A stretch of DNA of 64,000 nt from Bacteroidota bacterium (GTDB lineage Bacteria > Bacteroidota > Bacteroidia > Chitinophagales > Chitinophagaceae): assembly GCA_005884665.1 (NCBI GenBank), contig VBAT01000034.1, positions 101,086 through 165,085 on the forward strand, in the 5' to 3' direction. Both the position numbers and the translations under genes were made by a program. The notes beneath the pieces were generated by a model. It had not been told where the DNA came from and did no database searches. It saw nothing but the letters and a program-made list of their open reading frames with translations. Of the stretch, positions 1 through 9,184 are shown piece after piece; position 1 is the stretch's first letter, and each line of letters starts with the position of its first letter.

Positions 1-3000
1 GGTCTATCTGCTCAACCAGTGTATTAGCTACATTGGCTGAAAGTTCTTTTACATTCGGTTGGTTGTTGTCAATAGATTTCTGGAGATACTGGATGCTCAG
101 CTTCATTGGCGTAAGCGGATTTTTGATCTCGTGGGCCACCTGCCTGGCCATTTCTCTCCAGGCTCCTTCCCTCTCCGTTTTAGCGAGCATGGCAGCGCTT
201 TCACCCAGCTTAGCCACCATTTTATTGTATTCTGTTACCAGGCCACCGATCTCATCATTCCGGTTCCATACAATCTCTTCATTCAGTCTCCCCAGGTTTA
301 CTTCTCTCATCTTTTCACTAATGACTGAAAATGACCGGGTGATCCTGTTCGTAATGAATAAAGCGATCAAGCCTGCTATTAAAAAGATAAAAGCATTGAG
401 ATTAATAACTGTTACAATGAAATTGGATATCTCCTGCAACAATTCCTGTTGCGATGAAAAATAAGGAATACCAAGGTAGGCGTCGACATCACCAGTGCCA
501 GCCTTTCGCACAGGAGCATAAATACTCAGGTAAGAAAAATCGCCGATGTTTTCCTTCTGTACCCATTCTACCTGGTTCAACCGGCTTAGATGATAATAGG
601 CCACCGGCTCCAGTTTTGAACTCAGTATCCCCCGTTTGTAAACAGTAGGTTCGGAAGATACCAGGAGATCGCCATTCAGGTTGTACACGTTTACGTCTAC
701 ACCGTGGATATCGGAAACCTCGTTGACCAAGTGCTGGAGATCATGGTTGAATGCCGAATCATAAATTGTAAGTACATCATCAAATGTCTTATGTTCATCG
801 ATCTTCTTCTGCATTTCATTGAGCATAATATTGATGGTGCGGCTCAACTTATCCCGGTTAGTTCGATTGTAGCGGTTGATAAAAAACGAAATGGTCGCTA
901 TACCGATGATGAAAAAAGAAAAAATGCTGATAAAAATGATCGTATTGTGTACCTGCGTCCGGATATTGGTCTCCATCAGCTTTCGGAAGCCTTTCCAGTT
1001 ATAACCTGTTTTCAGGATAACAGAGATCAGCTGAACCAGTGTGATCAGGAAAAGGAATGAACAAAAAAGCCAGGAGAAAAGAGTTATTGACTCAATCAGC
1101 GTATCCCGTTTTCGGGCTATTACCACAACTTTTTCATTAGCGGCCCGGTACCAAAGTTCATCGTATTCACCGTGATTGACTCTTTCAAATTCCTTCCTGG
1201 GTAGTTGCTCGTCCGTAAGCATGGTAGAAAAAGGATACTTATTGGAATGAGAGATCAATCGCTTGTGACTATAGACCGCATAGGAATAGATCGGCGAGTT
1301 TTCGACACCGTTTTCCTGGTATTCCTTGAAAAGAACGGGAAATAATGCATCGCCGCTGTACTTTTTGGGGCTCGAAACGATAAAGAAATAACCTTCGGAA
1401 CGCCCGGAGCTGTCTGTCACATGTTTCTTAGTGATATAGGTGAACTTGTCAAATGAGGTCTCATAATAATAAAGATCAAGCGTACCGGTATTCTTGGCGC
1501 GCATGGTCACGATCGAGTTCAGGGCTTCAAAAGATTCGGGGTCCTCGTTATATAACGCTTTACCCGCCGAATCATAAGCATACAGCCTGGTATCGTATTT
1601 ATCGATATAACCTTTATAGCTATGGCCGATAATGCTATCCCTCAAAAATTTTCCCTGGGCATCATCGCGGAAGCGGTAAAAATTACTGTTCAGGAAATCG
1701 CTGTCGATATAAGCATTTGCGATGCTCAGTTCTTTCTCGCTGGTGGGATCGGTCTGATCGGCAAATTTTGCGGCGTAGATCTTTCGCTTCTCCCATTCGG
1801 CCTGCCGGCTCTCGGCAAGCATGATAGCTGAAATGGAAACGGAAAAAACAAATATCCAGAAAAGAATGCCCGCAATATTGATCCGGAAATTATAAAGTAT
1901 CAGCCCGCGCCGATTGACCAGCCAGGTATATAAAAGTAGCCACCCAAGAACAGGGATATAAAAAAGCACTGTTGGATCGCCTGACCGCACAGTAAGATAG
2001 ACCAGCCCGGCAAAACCGATGGCAAAATAAATAGGCCAGGTATTTTCTTTGAAAAGCGGGAAGATGACGCGGAACAGTAATTGAGTAAAATAATAATATG
2101 CAAGTGAAATTGTCGCCAGCACGATAAACCCGACTGCGGTATAAATATCCAGGCTGAAGAAATCGGTAACGTCAAACGATATTTTAGAATCGGCTACTAT
2201 GCTGCGTATTACCGAAGAAAGAATAAAAGTTGAATAGATAAGCAGGCATAAGGACACGATACCGGCGACCCATCGTAGCCAAAGCGGCAAAGTGTTGCCG
2301 ATTACTTCGATGTGCTGCACTTTTGACCAGGCAAATAACACGAACCAGCAAAAGAAAACTGAGTTGAACAACAAGTCTCCAAGCGATCGCTGCACCACGT
2401 TTGCACCATACACCATCGGGTCAAAAAGATCAAACTGCCGGAGATTCAGTAAAGCCGGGAACAGGTATGTGATCACCCGTATCGTAAAAAGCATGACTCC
2501 CAAAAAAGCGATTGCCGTCCATATTTTTTTCCTGCGGGCCATTGATTCTGCCAGCAGGTGAATGAACAGGAGCAGGAATACCATGGCTCCCAACCTTAAT
2601 ATCAATGTAAGCGTGCTATTGTATGGCACGGCGCCGGTGGTCAGTTTGTCAATGTAAAAAAGCGTTTTCCCGGAACTGGATTTTACCGGGTATGGAGTCG
2701 TTTTATGTTCAGCAATGACAACCCGCTTATCGGCGGTGCTGCTAAAAAAAAATTCGCCGGCCAGCAGGTCCGTATCCAGGAAGTATTGTGATTTGATCGG
2801 GATCAGCGCATAGGCCACTACGGTGTGCTCCCCTACTTGCGATGAACGTTTGACGACAAGGTAATGTCCATTTTGTAATCGCATGTACTCTTCGAAATCG
2901 CCCAGGGGATATGTTTCCGGTGGAGGTAAAGCCAGTTGACTACTCCAGAAATTTAAAGAAAGCCCACCGGTATTATTGACGGTATAGAGAAAGATGCCAT

Positions 3001-3262
3001 ATTTTTTGCCGATCACCGTATTGAACTCCGCTTCAGATTCTTTGTTCTGGATTAGTTTGATGATAAGAGATGAATCCGCCAGGAATGAGCTAAAATCATT
3101 TTCCATGCGGTATAAATAATTCTCCGCATTTCTTTTCTCGGCGATAATGGCCGACTTATCGGTATAGATCGTGTTGAAGATGAAGGAAAGGGCAAAAAGA
3201 ACTATTGCCGTTAAAAGCAAAGTGTATTTCCCGAGGGAACTAATATGTAAAAGTGGCTTCAC
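1..3262 (-). CDS. NtrY-like membrane sensor histidine kinase, 3' end outside window
   Basis: Read on the minus strand, this is one open frame of about 1,087 codons that runs off the left edge. It starts at GTG 3262-3260, because an in-frame stop lies six codons upstream and no ATG lies between. A first membrane segment (about residues 10-30) is followed by an extracytoplasmic domain, a block of several hydrophobic segments (about 190-430), a second soluble sensor region, another membrane segment and a HAMP-like linker. The frame ends in a HisKA dimerisation domain with the phosphorylatable His in the motif VAHEIKNPLTPMK. The ATP-binding domain is outside the window. The many membrane segments before HAMP resemble NtrY-type kinases, but the signal sensed is unknown. 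The start lies 2 bases after the mazG stop, so co-transcription with mazG and the DUF3667 gene is likely. Confidence 0.9.
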   Translation of the reverse strand, partial: MKPLLHISSLGKYTLLLTAIVLFALSFIFNTIYTDKSAIIAEKRNAENYLYRMENDFSSFLADSSLIIKLIQNKESEAEFNTVIGKKYGIFLYTVNNTGGLSLNFWSSQLALPPPETYPLGDFEEYMRLQNGHYLVVKRSSQVGEHTVVAYALIPIKSQYFLDTDLLAGEFFFSSTADKRVVIAEHKTTPYPVKSSSGKTLFYIDKLTTGAVPYNSTLTLILRLGAMVFLLLFIHLLAESMARRKKIWTAIAFLGVMLFTIRVITYLFPALLNLRQFDLFDPMVYGANVVQRSLGDLLFNSVFFCWFVLFAWSKVQHIEVIGNTLPLWLRWVAGIVSLCLLIYSTFILSSVIRSIVADSKISFDVTDFFSLDIYTAVGFIVLATISLAYYYFTQLLFRVIFPLFKENTWPIYFAIGFAGLVYLTVRSGDPTVLFYIPVLGWLLLYTWLVNRRGLILYNFRINIAGILFWIFVFSVSISAIMLAESRQAEWEKRKIYAAKFADQTDPTSEKELSIANAYIDSDFLNSNFYRFRDDAQGKFLRDSIIGHSYKGYIDKYDTRLYAYDSAGKALYNEDPESFEALNSIVTMRAKNTGTLDLYYYETSFDKFTYITKKHVTDSSGRSEGYFFIVSSPKKYSGDALFPVLFKEYQENGVENSPIYSYAVYSHKRLISHSNKYPFSTMLTDEQLPRKEFERVNHGEYDELWYRAANEKVVVIARKRDTLIESITLFSWLFCSFLFLITLVQLISVILKTGYNWKGFRKLMETNIRTQVHNTIIFISIFSFFIIGIATISFFINRYNRTNRDKLSRTINIMLNEMQKKIDEHKTFDDVLTIYDSAFNHDLQHLVNEVSDIHGVDVNVYNLNGDLLVSSEPTVYKRGILSSKLEPVAYYHLSRLNQVEWVQKENIGDFSYLSIYAPVRKAGTGDVDAYLGIPYFSSQQELLQEISNFIVTVINLNAFIFLIAGLIALFITNRITRSFSVISEKMREVNLGRLNEEIVWNRNDEIGGLVTEYNKMVAKLGESAAMLAKTEREGAWREMARQVAHEIKNPLTPMKLSIQYLQKSIDNNQPNVKELSANVANTLVEQID

Positions 3263-3264
3263 TA

Positions 3265-4035
3265 TTACCCCTGACGTTTAATGCTGTTCCAGATGGCATC
3301 CATTTCTTCCAGCGTCATCTTATCGAGGTCGGTGCCGCTGGCCATTGCCTGTTGTTCCATCTGGGTAAACCGGTGGATGAATTTTTTATTGGTCCGTTCG
3401 AGTGCGTTTTCAGCATCTATGTGCAAAAACCGTGCATAATTGATAAGTGAAAATACCAGGTCCCCGAATTCTTCTTCCATTTTGTCCTGTTCGCCACTGT
3501 CCACCACCTCTTTCAGCTCGCCCATCTCTTCTTCTACTTTTTCCCAGACCTGGTCTTTGTTCTCCCATTCAAACCCAACCTGGCGTGCCTTTTCCTGTAG
3601 TCGCATAGCTTTTACGGTGGCAGGCAGGGATTGCGGTACTCCACCCAAAACGGATTTCTTGCCCTCCTTCAATTTGAGTTTTTCCCAGTTCTTCTTCACA
3701 TCTTCATCGCTGCTCACTTTCACATCTCCGTATATATGCGGGTGACGGGCGATCAGCTTTTCGGAAATGCCTTTCAGCACCTCTCCCAGTGTGAATTGAC
3801 CCTGCTCCGTGCCAATCTTTGAATAAAAAACGATATGCAATAAAAGATCGCCCAGTTCTTCCTTTATCCCTTTCCAGTCAGTTTCGGTGATCGCATCAGC
3901 CAGTTCATAGGTCTCTTCGATCGTCATTTGCCGCAATGACTGTATGGTCTGCTTCCTGTCCCAGGGACATTTTTCTCGTAATTCATCCATGATGTTCACC
4001 AGGCGCACAAATTCATCTGCAACGGTTGTTTTCAT
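3265..4035 (-). CDS. mazG: Nucleoside triphosphate pyrophosphohydrolase MazG
   Basis: The 256-residue product matches full-length two-domain MazG, which hydrolyses (d)NTPs to monophosphates and pyrophosphate and limits damaged nucleotides or the stringent response. The N-terminal half carries the family signature LREKCPWDRKQT and the metal-binding EETYELADAI helix. The C-terminal half repeats the fold with EEEMGELKE and EEEFGDLVFSL. A longer frame begins at 4101, but those extra 22 residues are hydrophobic and overlap the upstream gene, so ATG 4035 (MKTTVADEF) is chosen. It sits 4 bases after the DUF3667 stop and 2 bases before the kinase start, a tight three-gene minus-strand operon. Confidence 0.95.
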   Translation of the reverse strand: MKTTVADEFVRLVNIMDELREKCPWDRKQTIQSLRQMTIEETYELADAITETDWKGIKEELGDLLLHIVFYSKIGTEQGQFTLGEVLKGISEKLIARHPHIYGDVKVSSDEDVKKNWEKLKLKEGKKSVLGGVPQSLPATVKAMRLQEKARQVGFEWENKDQVWEKVEEEMGELKEVVDSGEQDKMEEEFGDLVFSLINYARFLHIDAENALERTNKKFIHRFTQMEQQAMASGTDLDKMTLEEMDAIWNSIKRQG

Positions 4036-4039
4036 ATCG

Positions 4040-5101
4040 TTAAATTTTAAAGAAAGAAAGAAGAATAAATGCAACAAATACCAGGCAAAGGACAATAACA
4101 AACAGTAAATTGACCAGGATGAATTTTAAAAAAGTTTTGCCCCATCCCTGGCTGTAAAAGTTCTTCATGGCAAGGTATTCATACACGAACAGGCCGAAAA
4201 TCCCAAAACCGATGACGGTGCTCAACAAACTCCAATGCAGGTATCCATTCAATCTCGAAAGACCGAACAGGAGCAACATTGCAATAAACAGGAAAGTATA
4301 GAGATGAAGGCTGAATATGCCATGGCTCACATAATAAAACTGTTTTCGCCGGATATAGAGAAGTCTTAGAATCAGCGCCAGTAAAGGAAGAGAAACAAAA
4401 AGCATTTGCGGCAGGCTATGAACGAAGGCATCTCGGAAAGCGTTGAGGATCTGGTTAAAATCGTTGTGATATCTTTCATTCAGGGCGATCTCCTTGTACA
4501 CCAGTTGCCGCTGGACCCAACTATGTTTCTTCTGTCCCGATGCAAGTACTGAATCATAATGCGCCTTTGACCGGTACCGGCTGCTGGTAAAATGAATCCC
4601 CTTTCCAAAGAACGCGGTATCAAGATAGGTTTGAAACTGCGCCCTCGTCATCGGCACCGCAGGTTTTTTGTCTTCCCGGTTGATACTGGCGGTAAATTCG
4701 GCAAAGCTCGCGGAATCCATGGCGTTGATCGCACTAATGGTTTTCCCATTTATGGTACTTTGATCCAGGAGTGAACGCTTGTCGGAGTAAATAAAGGCAA
4801 AGAACACCAGGAAGAAAATGGCCGAGGTAAACACGTACATTCTTATCGGGTCAAGGTAGCTGGCCCTGCGACCTTTTATGTATTCTTTCGAGAGAAACCC
4901 CGGTTTGAATGCAAGATCCTTGACCGTAGTAAAGAATTTGCCGTCAAAATGGGTAATATCACTGAAAAAATGGGTGAGGATATGCCAGAATGATTCTTTG
5001 GGGTCGCGATTTTCCTGGCCGCATATATGGCAATATCTTCCGTGGACAATGGTGCCGCAATTAAGACAGTCCTTTTCTTTACGTTCCGCTGAATGGGACA
5101 C
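4040..5101 (-). CDS. DUF3667 family zinc-ribbon membrane protein
   Basis: A 353-residue protein of the Bacteroidota DUF3667 family. The N-terminus has a zinc-ribbon-like pair of CxxC motifs (CLNCG and CHICGQ, about residues 13-30). It is followed by the conserved HFDGKFFTTVKDLAFKPGFLSKEYI block with its GRR(A)SYLDPIRMY motif. About five hydrophobic segments follow, one near residues 90-107 and four in the C-terminal third. No biochemical function is established for the family. First gene of the operon with mazG and the sensor kinase. Confidence 0.85.
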   Translation of the reverse strand: MSHSAERKEKDCLNCGTIVHGRYCHICGQENRDPKESFWHILTHFFSDITHFDGKFFTTVKDLAFKPGFLSKEYIKGRRASYLDPIRMYVFTSAIFFLVFFAFIYSDKRSLLDQSTINGKTISAINAMDSASFAEFTASINREDKKPAVPMTRAQFQTYLDTAFFGKGIHFTSSRYRSKAHYDSVLASGQKKHSWVQRQLVYKEIALNERYHNDFNQILNAFRDAFVHSLPQMLFVSLPLLALILRLLYIRRKQFYYVSHGIFSLHLYTFLFIAMLLLFGLSRLNGYLHWSLLSTVIGFGIFGLFVYEYLAMKNFYSQGWGKTFLKFILVNLLFVIVLCLVFVAFILLSFFKI

Positions 5102-5174
5102 TATAATTTTTTCTTAAAAATAAGTACAAAAAAATACAAGTTGCCTCTTGTTTTTCGTTACTGATCATTTGAAG

Positions 5175-5182
5175 TATTTTTG
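5175..5182 (+). promoter_or_regulatory. Bacteroidota -7 promoter box
   Basis: TATTTTTG fits TAnnTTTG exactly and lies 25 bases before the ATG at 5207. No well-placed -33 TTG is seen: the nearest is about 24 bases upstream. Confidence 0.45.
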
Positions 5183-5206
5183 TCCTTTAAAAACAATATC
5201 TCCCTG

Positions 5207-6085
5207 ATGAAGAACATATTGCTGGTCGCACTTTTCCTGGTATCCGTATCCCTGAATGCCCAATACTACTACGACGACATAATCGGCACCCGGGATATTA
5301 ATAATAAGATGAAGACCTACCTGGCAGCCAAAGTCAAATCAGTCACCGCCACCGGCTACGATCCCCAGGGCAGTAAAACGAATGAATTCAATGAATGGCA
5401 GGATGTACAGGCGAATGGCACGGTGCTGAAGCTTACCACCCGCAACGGCCAGTCGGTTGCTAGGACGTATTACCAGTTTGACAACAGGACGAGGTTGATC
5501 AGCGCCCGGGACTCTGCTACTGATGTTGAAAGCATCACTACTTACCGGTATGACGCCAATGACAATCTTGTAAACATTAAAACCACTTCGAAAGACCCCC
5601 TGCATGAGGCCGGCCAGACAAAGGAGCGGCAATACGAGTATAAAGACGGGCAGGTTTTCCGGATGTTATTTATACAGGACGGAGTCGATAGCATCAGCTA
5701 TAAGTTTACAGTGGACGAAAAGAAAAATGTGGCAGATGAAATGATGTATCATCGCGGTGGTAGCCAGAACCAGATCTATTACTATTATGAGCAACAAAAA
5801 GTATACTACTTCTACGATGACAATCACCGGCTGACCGATATAACAAAGTACAATGCCAAGCTCGACCGGCTACTTCCTGATTTTATGTTTGAATATGATG
5901 ACAACAATCGTGTCATTCAGCGTATCACTGTGTTATCTACCGTGCAATATGATACCAAGAGACCCGATTATTTTATCTGGCGATATGCTTACAATGAACA
6001 GGGTCTCAAAACCAGGGAAGTCTTGTTCGGCAAAGAGAAAGAGTTGAAGGGAAAGATCGAATACACCTACACGTTTAATCAATAG
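5207..6085 (+). CDS. Secreted hypothetical protein with YD-like repeats
   Basis: A 292-residue product. ATG 5207 is preferred over the in-frame TTG at 5180 because it gives a clean signal peptide (MKNILLVALFLVSVSLNA, cleavage before QYYYD) and fits the promoter box. The body is rich in the pattern Y-x-Y/F-D-x-N/D-x-R/L (YRYDANDNLV, FVYDDNHRL, FEYDDNNRV, YAYNEQGLK), like the YD repeats of RHS or teneurin-type beta structures. This suggests an elongated periplasmic or exported beta protein. No enzyme motif is recognised. It stands alone, divergent from the mazG operon. Confidence 0.75.
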   Translation: MKNILLVALFLVSVSLNAQYYYDDIIGTRDINNKMKTYLAAKVKSVTATGYDPQGSKTNEFNEWQDVQANGTVLKLTTRNGQSVARTYYQFDNRTRLISARDSATDVESITTYRYDANDNLVNIKTTSKDPLHEAGQTKERQYEYKDGQVFRMLFIQDGVDSISYKFTVDEKKNVADEMMYHRGGSQNQIYYYYEQQKVYYFYDDNHRLTDITKYNAKLDRLLPDFMFEYDDNNRVIQRITVLSTVQYDTKRPDYFIWRYAYNEQGLKTREVLFGKEKELKGKIEYTYTFNQ

Positions 6086-6352
6086 TCCACGCTACGAAGC
6101 ATAGACGCGGAGACTTTGTGATCCTTGTTGCGATACAAAAACTATCGCTAAGGGCGCAAGGGCTGGCCGCTGGCCGCTGGATGCCAGATACAGCATGTCT
6201 GTTATTGAATGTCCAGTATCCAACATTCCGCACCCAACATATTCCGTCAAGTAGAGGTATAAACTACCGGCGATCGTTCGCCATTTCCCTTAAAGGTTTT
6301 ATCTTCAATCATCCTGTCTTGCCTGTGCAGGTGATTCACCACTAAACAACAA

Positions 6353-8058
6353 ATGATGAGAAACCTGTTTCTTTTTGTATGCATGCTTGCATATGTTCCT
6401 GCAATGGCGCAGGCTCCAACAGAGCAATACCGCGTTGATTCAGCCTCAGAAGTGCACCCGGGCGTTCCTAAAGGGGAAATAATAAAATTCACATTTGACC
6501 AATCCAAAATATTTCCCGGCACGTGGAGAGAAGGCTGGATATATGTACCTGCACAATACAGCCCGGATAAGCCCCTACAGTATTCGACAACCTCATCAAC
6601 AGTGGAGAAATGCCTGTCACTATTGGGGTTTTTGTAACGCCCGGAAGAGTGATTGCCGACAGCGGCTCTAATGCACTGCATCGTTTCAACCGTAGTTTTG
6701 AATACGATGGATTGGGTGATGCTTATGAAAGGTTTATCCTTACCGAAATCCTGCCCGAGGTCGAAAAGAGAACAACCAGTAACGGCAGGCCCATTCATTT
6801 ATCCAAAAATGGTAATGATCGCGCCATCGGCGGCTCCAGTAGCGGGGCTATATGTGCATTTACAGCTGCCTGGGAACACCCCGAGGAGTTTTCAAGAGTT
6901 TTTAGTGCTATCGGTACTTATGTCGGGCTTCGTGGTGGTGACAGGTATCCCTCACTCATCCGTAAATATGAACCAAAGCCGATACGTGTGTTTTTACAGG
7001 ATGGGAGCAATGATCTCAATATTTACGGAGGTGACTGGTGGAAAGCCAACGAAACAATGGAAAGAGCGTTGATATTTTCCGGGTATGAAGTAACCCATGT
7101 GTGGGGTGAAGGAGGGCATAATGGAAACCAGGGAACGGCAGTTTTCCCGTATGCGATGCGCTGGCTTTGGAAGGATTGGCCCAGGGGAAATTCAAAGAAC
7201 CAATTTCTAAGTGATCTGCTAATACCCGGTGAGGATTGGGAGTTAGTTGGCGAAGGATACGGGTTTACCGAAGGAACTGCAGCCAATGAAAAAGGCGAAG
7301 TGTTTTACCAGGATATCCCAACATCAAAAACTTATAAGGTGGGCCTGGATGGGAAACTGGTCACATTAAACGTTGACGCCAAAAAGGCTAGTGGCACCTG
7401 GTTTGGACCTGATGGCAAAAGATATACTGTTGCAGGCCGCACCAGGCAAATATTAAGTTATGATGGCCGCGAAAGAGAGACAGTGGTTGCAGATAGCATA
7501 TCCGGGAATGACCTGGTGATCGCGAAGAATGGAAATATTTATATCACTTCTCCCAATGGATCTGATCCTAAGGGCAGGCTTTACCTGTTGCGTCCAAATG
7601 GGACAAGAGTAGTATTGGATTCAACGTTGAGATTTCCGAATGGCGTGACGCTTTCTCCTGACCAAACGCAGGTATATGTAACCGAATCAGCTTCGCATTG
7701 GGTATGGATCTATAAAGTAATGCCTGATGGAAGCCTTGCCTATAAGCAACGCTACGGGTGGTTGCATTCACCGGATACGGAAGAAAACGCCTGGCCCGAC
7801 GGAGTACGCTGCGATACTGCTGGAAGAATTTATGTAGCAACCAGGATCGGTATCCAGGTGATGGATCAGTTGGGCCGGGTCAATGCGATCATCCCCGCGC
7901 CTCGTTCAAATGGTCAGACTTCCAATGTTTGCTTCGGCGGAACCGGATTTAATGTGCTGTATGTTTCTGCCGGAGATAAAGTGTTCCGGAGAAAATTGAA
8001 GACAAGAGGATCAAACACTTTTGATGGACCATATAAACCGGCTAATCCAAGATTATAA
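6353..8058 (+). pseudogene. Esterase D / SMP-30 fusion, broken by an out-of-frame internal deletion
   Basis: Two overlapping frames make up one gene. The first (6353 to about 6585) gives a signal peptide (MMRNLFLFVCMLAYVPAMA) and the N-terminus of an enterochelin-esterase-like alpha/beta hydrolase up to YVPAQYSPDKP. The second resumes at about 6568 in another phase with APTVFDNLINSGEMPVTIGVFVTPGR, an esterase-family segment. It continues with the nucleophile motif GGSSSGAI and then an SMP-30/gluconolactonase-type beta-propeller (about 7200-8058, with GYGFTEGTAANEKGEVFYQD and FPNGVTLSPD). The stretch normally joining DKP to APTVF, about a dozen residues, is missing and the phase changes. This is either real inactivation or an assembly error. 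An internal ATG at 6610 could express only the downstream part. Confidence 0.75.
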
Positions 8059-8119
8059 GAACCAAAAGCTTCCCAGGATAGATTTTTATAATTTAAATCT
8101 TTGATTTTTTTTTGGTTCT
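8058..8119. terminator. Possible bidirectional terminator between convergent genes
   Basis: AGAACCAAAA (8058-8067) is mirrored by TTTTGGTTCT (8110-8119) around a 42-base AT-rich loop, between the convergent genes ending at 8058 and 8141. The loop is long, so support is weak. Confidence 0.3.
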
Positions 8120-8140
8120 CGATGCCTGGTTCTTATTGTT

Positions 8141-9115
8141 TTATTGTATCACTACTTTTTGTGTCGTGGTAATCGTTTTTAACAAATAGGTTCCTTTGGC
8201 ATAGCAGCTTACATTAATGGTTTTAGTACCTGCATTTACTTGTTCCTGCCAGAGCAATTTGCCATCGGCTGTGTAAAAGGCCAGGCTGGTTGCCATGTTT
8301 ACCTGCAAGGTCAATACATCATTGATAACAGGGTTTCCCAGTATGACAAATGGCTGCAGGTTTTTTGTGAATGACAGCATTCTTACGGGACTGTAGCGGT
8401 AGCGGCCGTCGACATCTGTTTGTTTGATACGGTAATAATTAGCACCTGTTACCGGGTTGGGATGTACATATTTATAACGGCTGGTAAAGTTGCTGTTACC
8501 CGCTGCCGGAAGGCTGCCGATGGTAACCCAGCTTATCCCGTCTGAACAGTACTGTATGTAAAAATCTTTTGTGTTCTGCTCCTGTGCTGTGGCCCATTGG
8601 AGCAGCGACTGGCTGTTGTTTTGTGCTTTAGCAGTAAACGACAACCAGGTAAGCGGAAGCGGGGCAAACTGGCTGGCAAGTGTTAGTTCATTTAAGGTAA
8701 TGCCGCTAAGGCCGTCGGTGAGAACATAATTATTGATGGCATCACGGGCGATGGCAGGGTATGCAGTCCAGTTGGTGCCGTTGTAAATATTAAGGGTAAG
8801 GTCTGCCTCAGCAAGACCGTTCAGTTCCGCATCGGTATAGTTTATTTGTATCGATCCTGAAAAAGGGTCGCTGGTACTGCTGAACTGGTAAACCCTGGAG
8901 ATATAAGTATTAACTGTAGTGTGAACAACGATAGCCGACCTGCTCACGGTAACATTGCTCAGGGAAAAATCAGCCGATGGGATAAGCGTTAAACCATCTG
9001 CATGAATCTGGGTCCCGTTTTCAATAGTTAAACTGCTACTGCCAGCAATGGTTAGTTGTGCATGTGCGTTGCAAAAAAACAAAGCGGCCAAACAAAGCAT
9101 AGGTAGATTTTTCAT
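8141..9115 (-). CDS. Exported protein with type IX secretion C-terminal sorting domain
   Basis: A 324-residue product with a signal peptide (MKNLPMLCLAALFFCNAHA). The middle has a beta-rich region with LPLTWLSFTAKAQNNSQSLLQWATAQEQNTKDFYIQ and YYRIKQTDVDGRYRYSPVRML, the fibronectin-like block that often precedes T9SS sorting domains. The last 75 residues follow the type A sorting-domain pattern: a NPV segment, a central LAFYTADGKLLWQ strand, and the ending GTYLLKTITTTQKVVIQ. It is therefore probably sent across the outer membrane by the Por machinery. No catalytic domain is seen; surface attachment or adhesion is possible. Confidence 0.8.
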   Translation of the reverse strand: MKNLPMLCLAALFFCNAHAQLTIAGSSSLTIENGTQIHADGLTLIPSADFSLSNVTVSRSAIVVHTTVNTYISRVYQFSSTSDPFSGSIQINYTDAELNGLAEADLTLNIYNGTNWTAYPAIARDAINNYVLTDGLSGITLNELTLASQFAPLPLTWLSFTAKAQNNSQSLLQWATAQEQNTKDFYIQYCSDGISWVTIGSLPAAGNSNFTSRYKYVHPNPVTGANYYRIKQTDVDGRYRYSPVRMLSFTKNLQPFVILGNPVINDVLTLQVNMATSLAFYTADGKLLWQEQVNAGTKTINVSCYAKGTYLLKTITTTQKVVIQ

Positions 9116-9143
9116 ACCTGTAATTTTATTAAGGGTTGAATTT

Positions 9144-9151
9144 CAAATGTA
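9144..9151 (-). promoter_or_regulatory. -7 promoter box for the T9SS cargo gene
   Basis: On the minus strand the bases read TACATTTG, matching TAnnTTTG, 29 bases before the ATG at 9115. Confidence 0.4.
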
Positions 9152-9184
9152 TTGGTGACAAGCCATTAAAAGTCTCTTCATCTT

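Noticed and set aside
6160..6182. Tandem GCTGGCC repeat in the spacer before the esterase gene
   Set aside because: Only about two and a half units; no structural or regulatory meaning can be supported.
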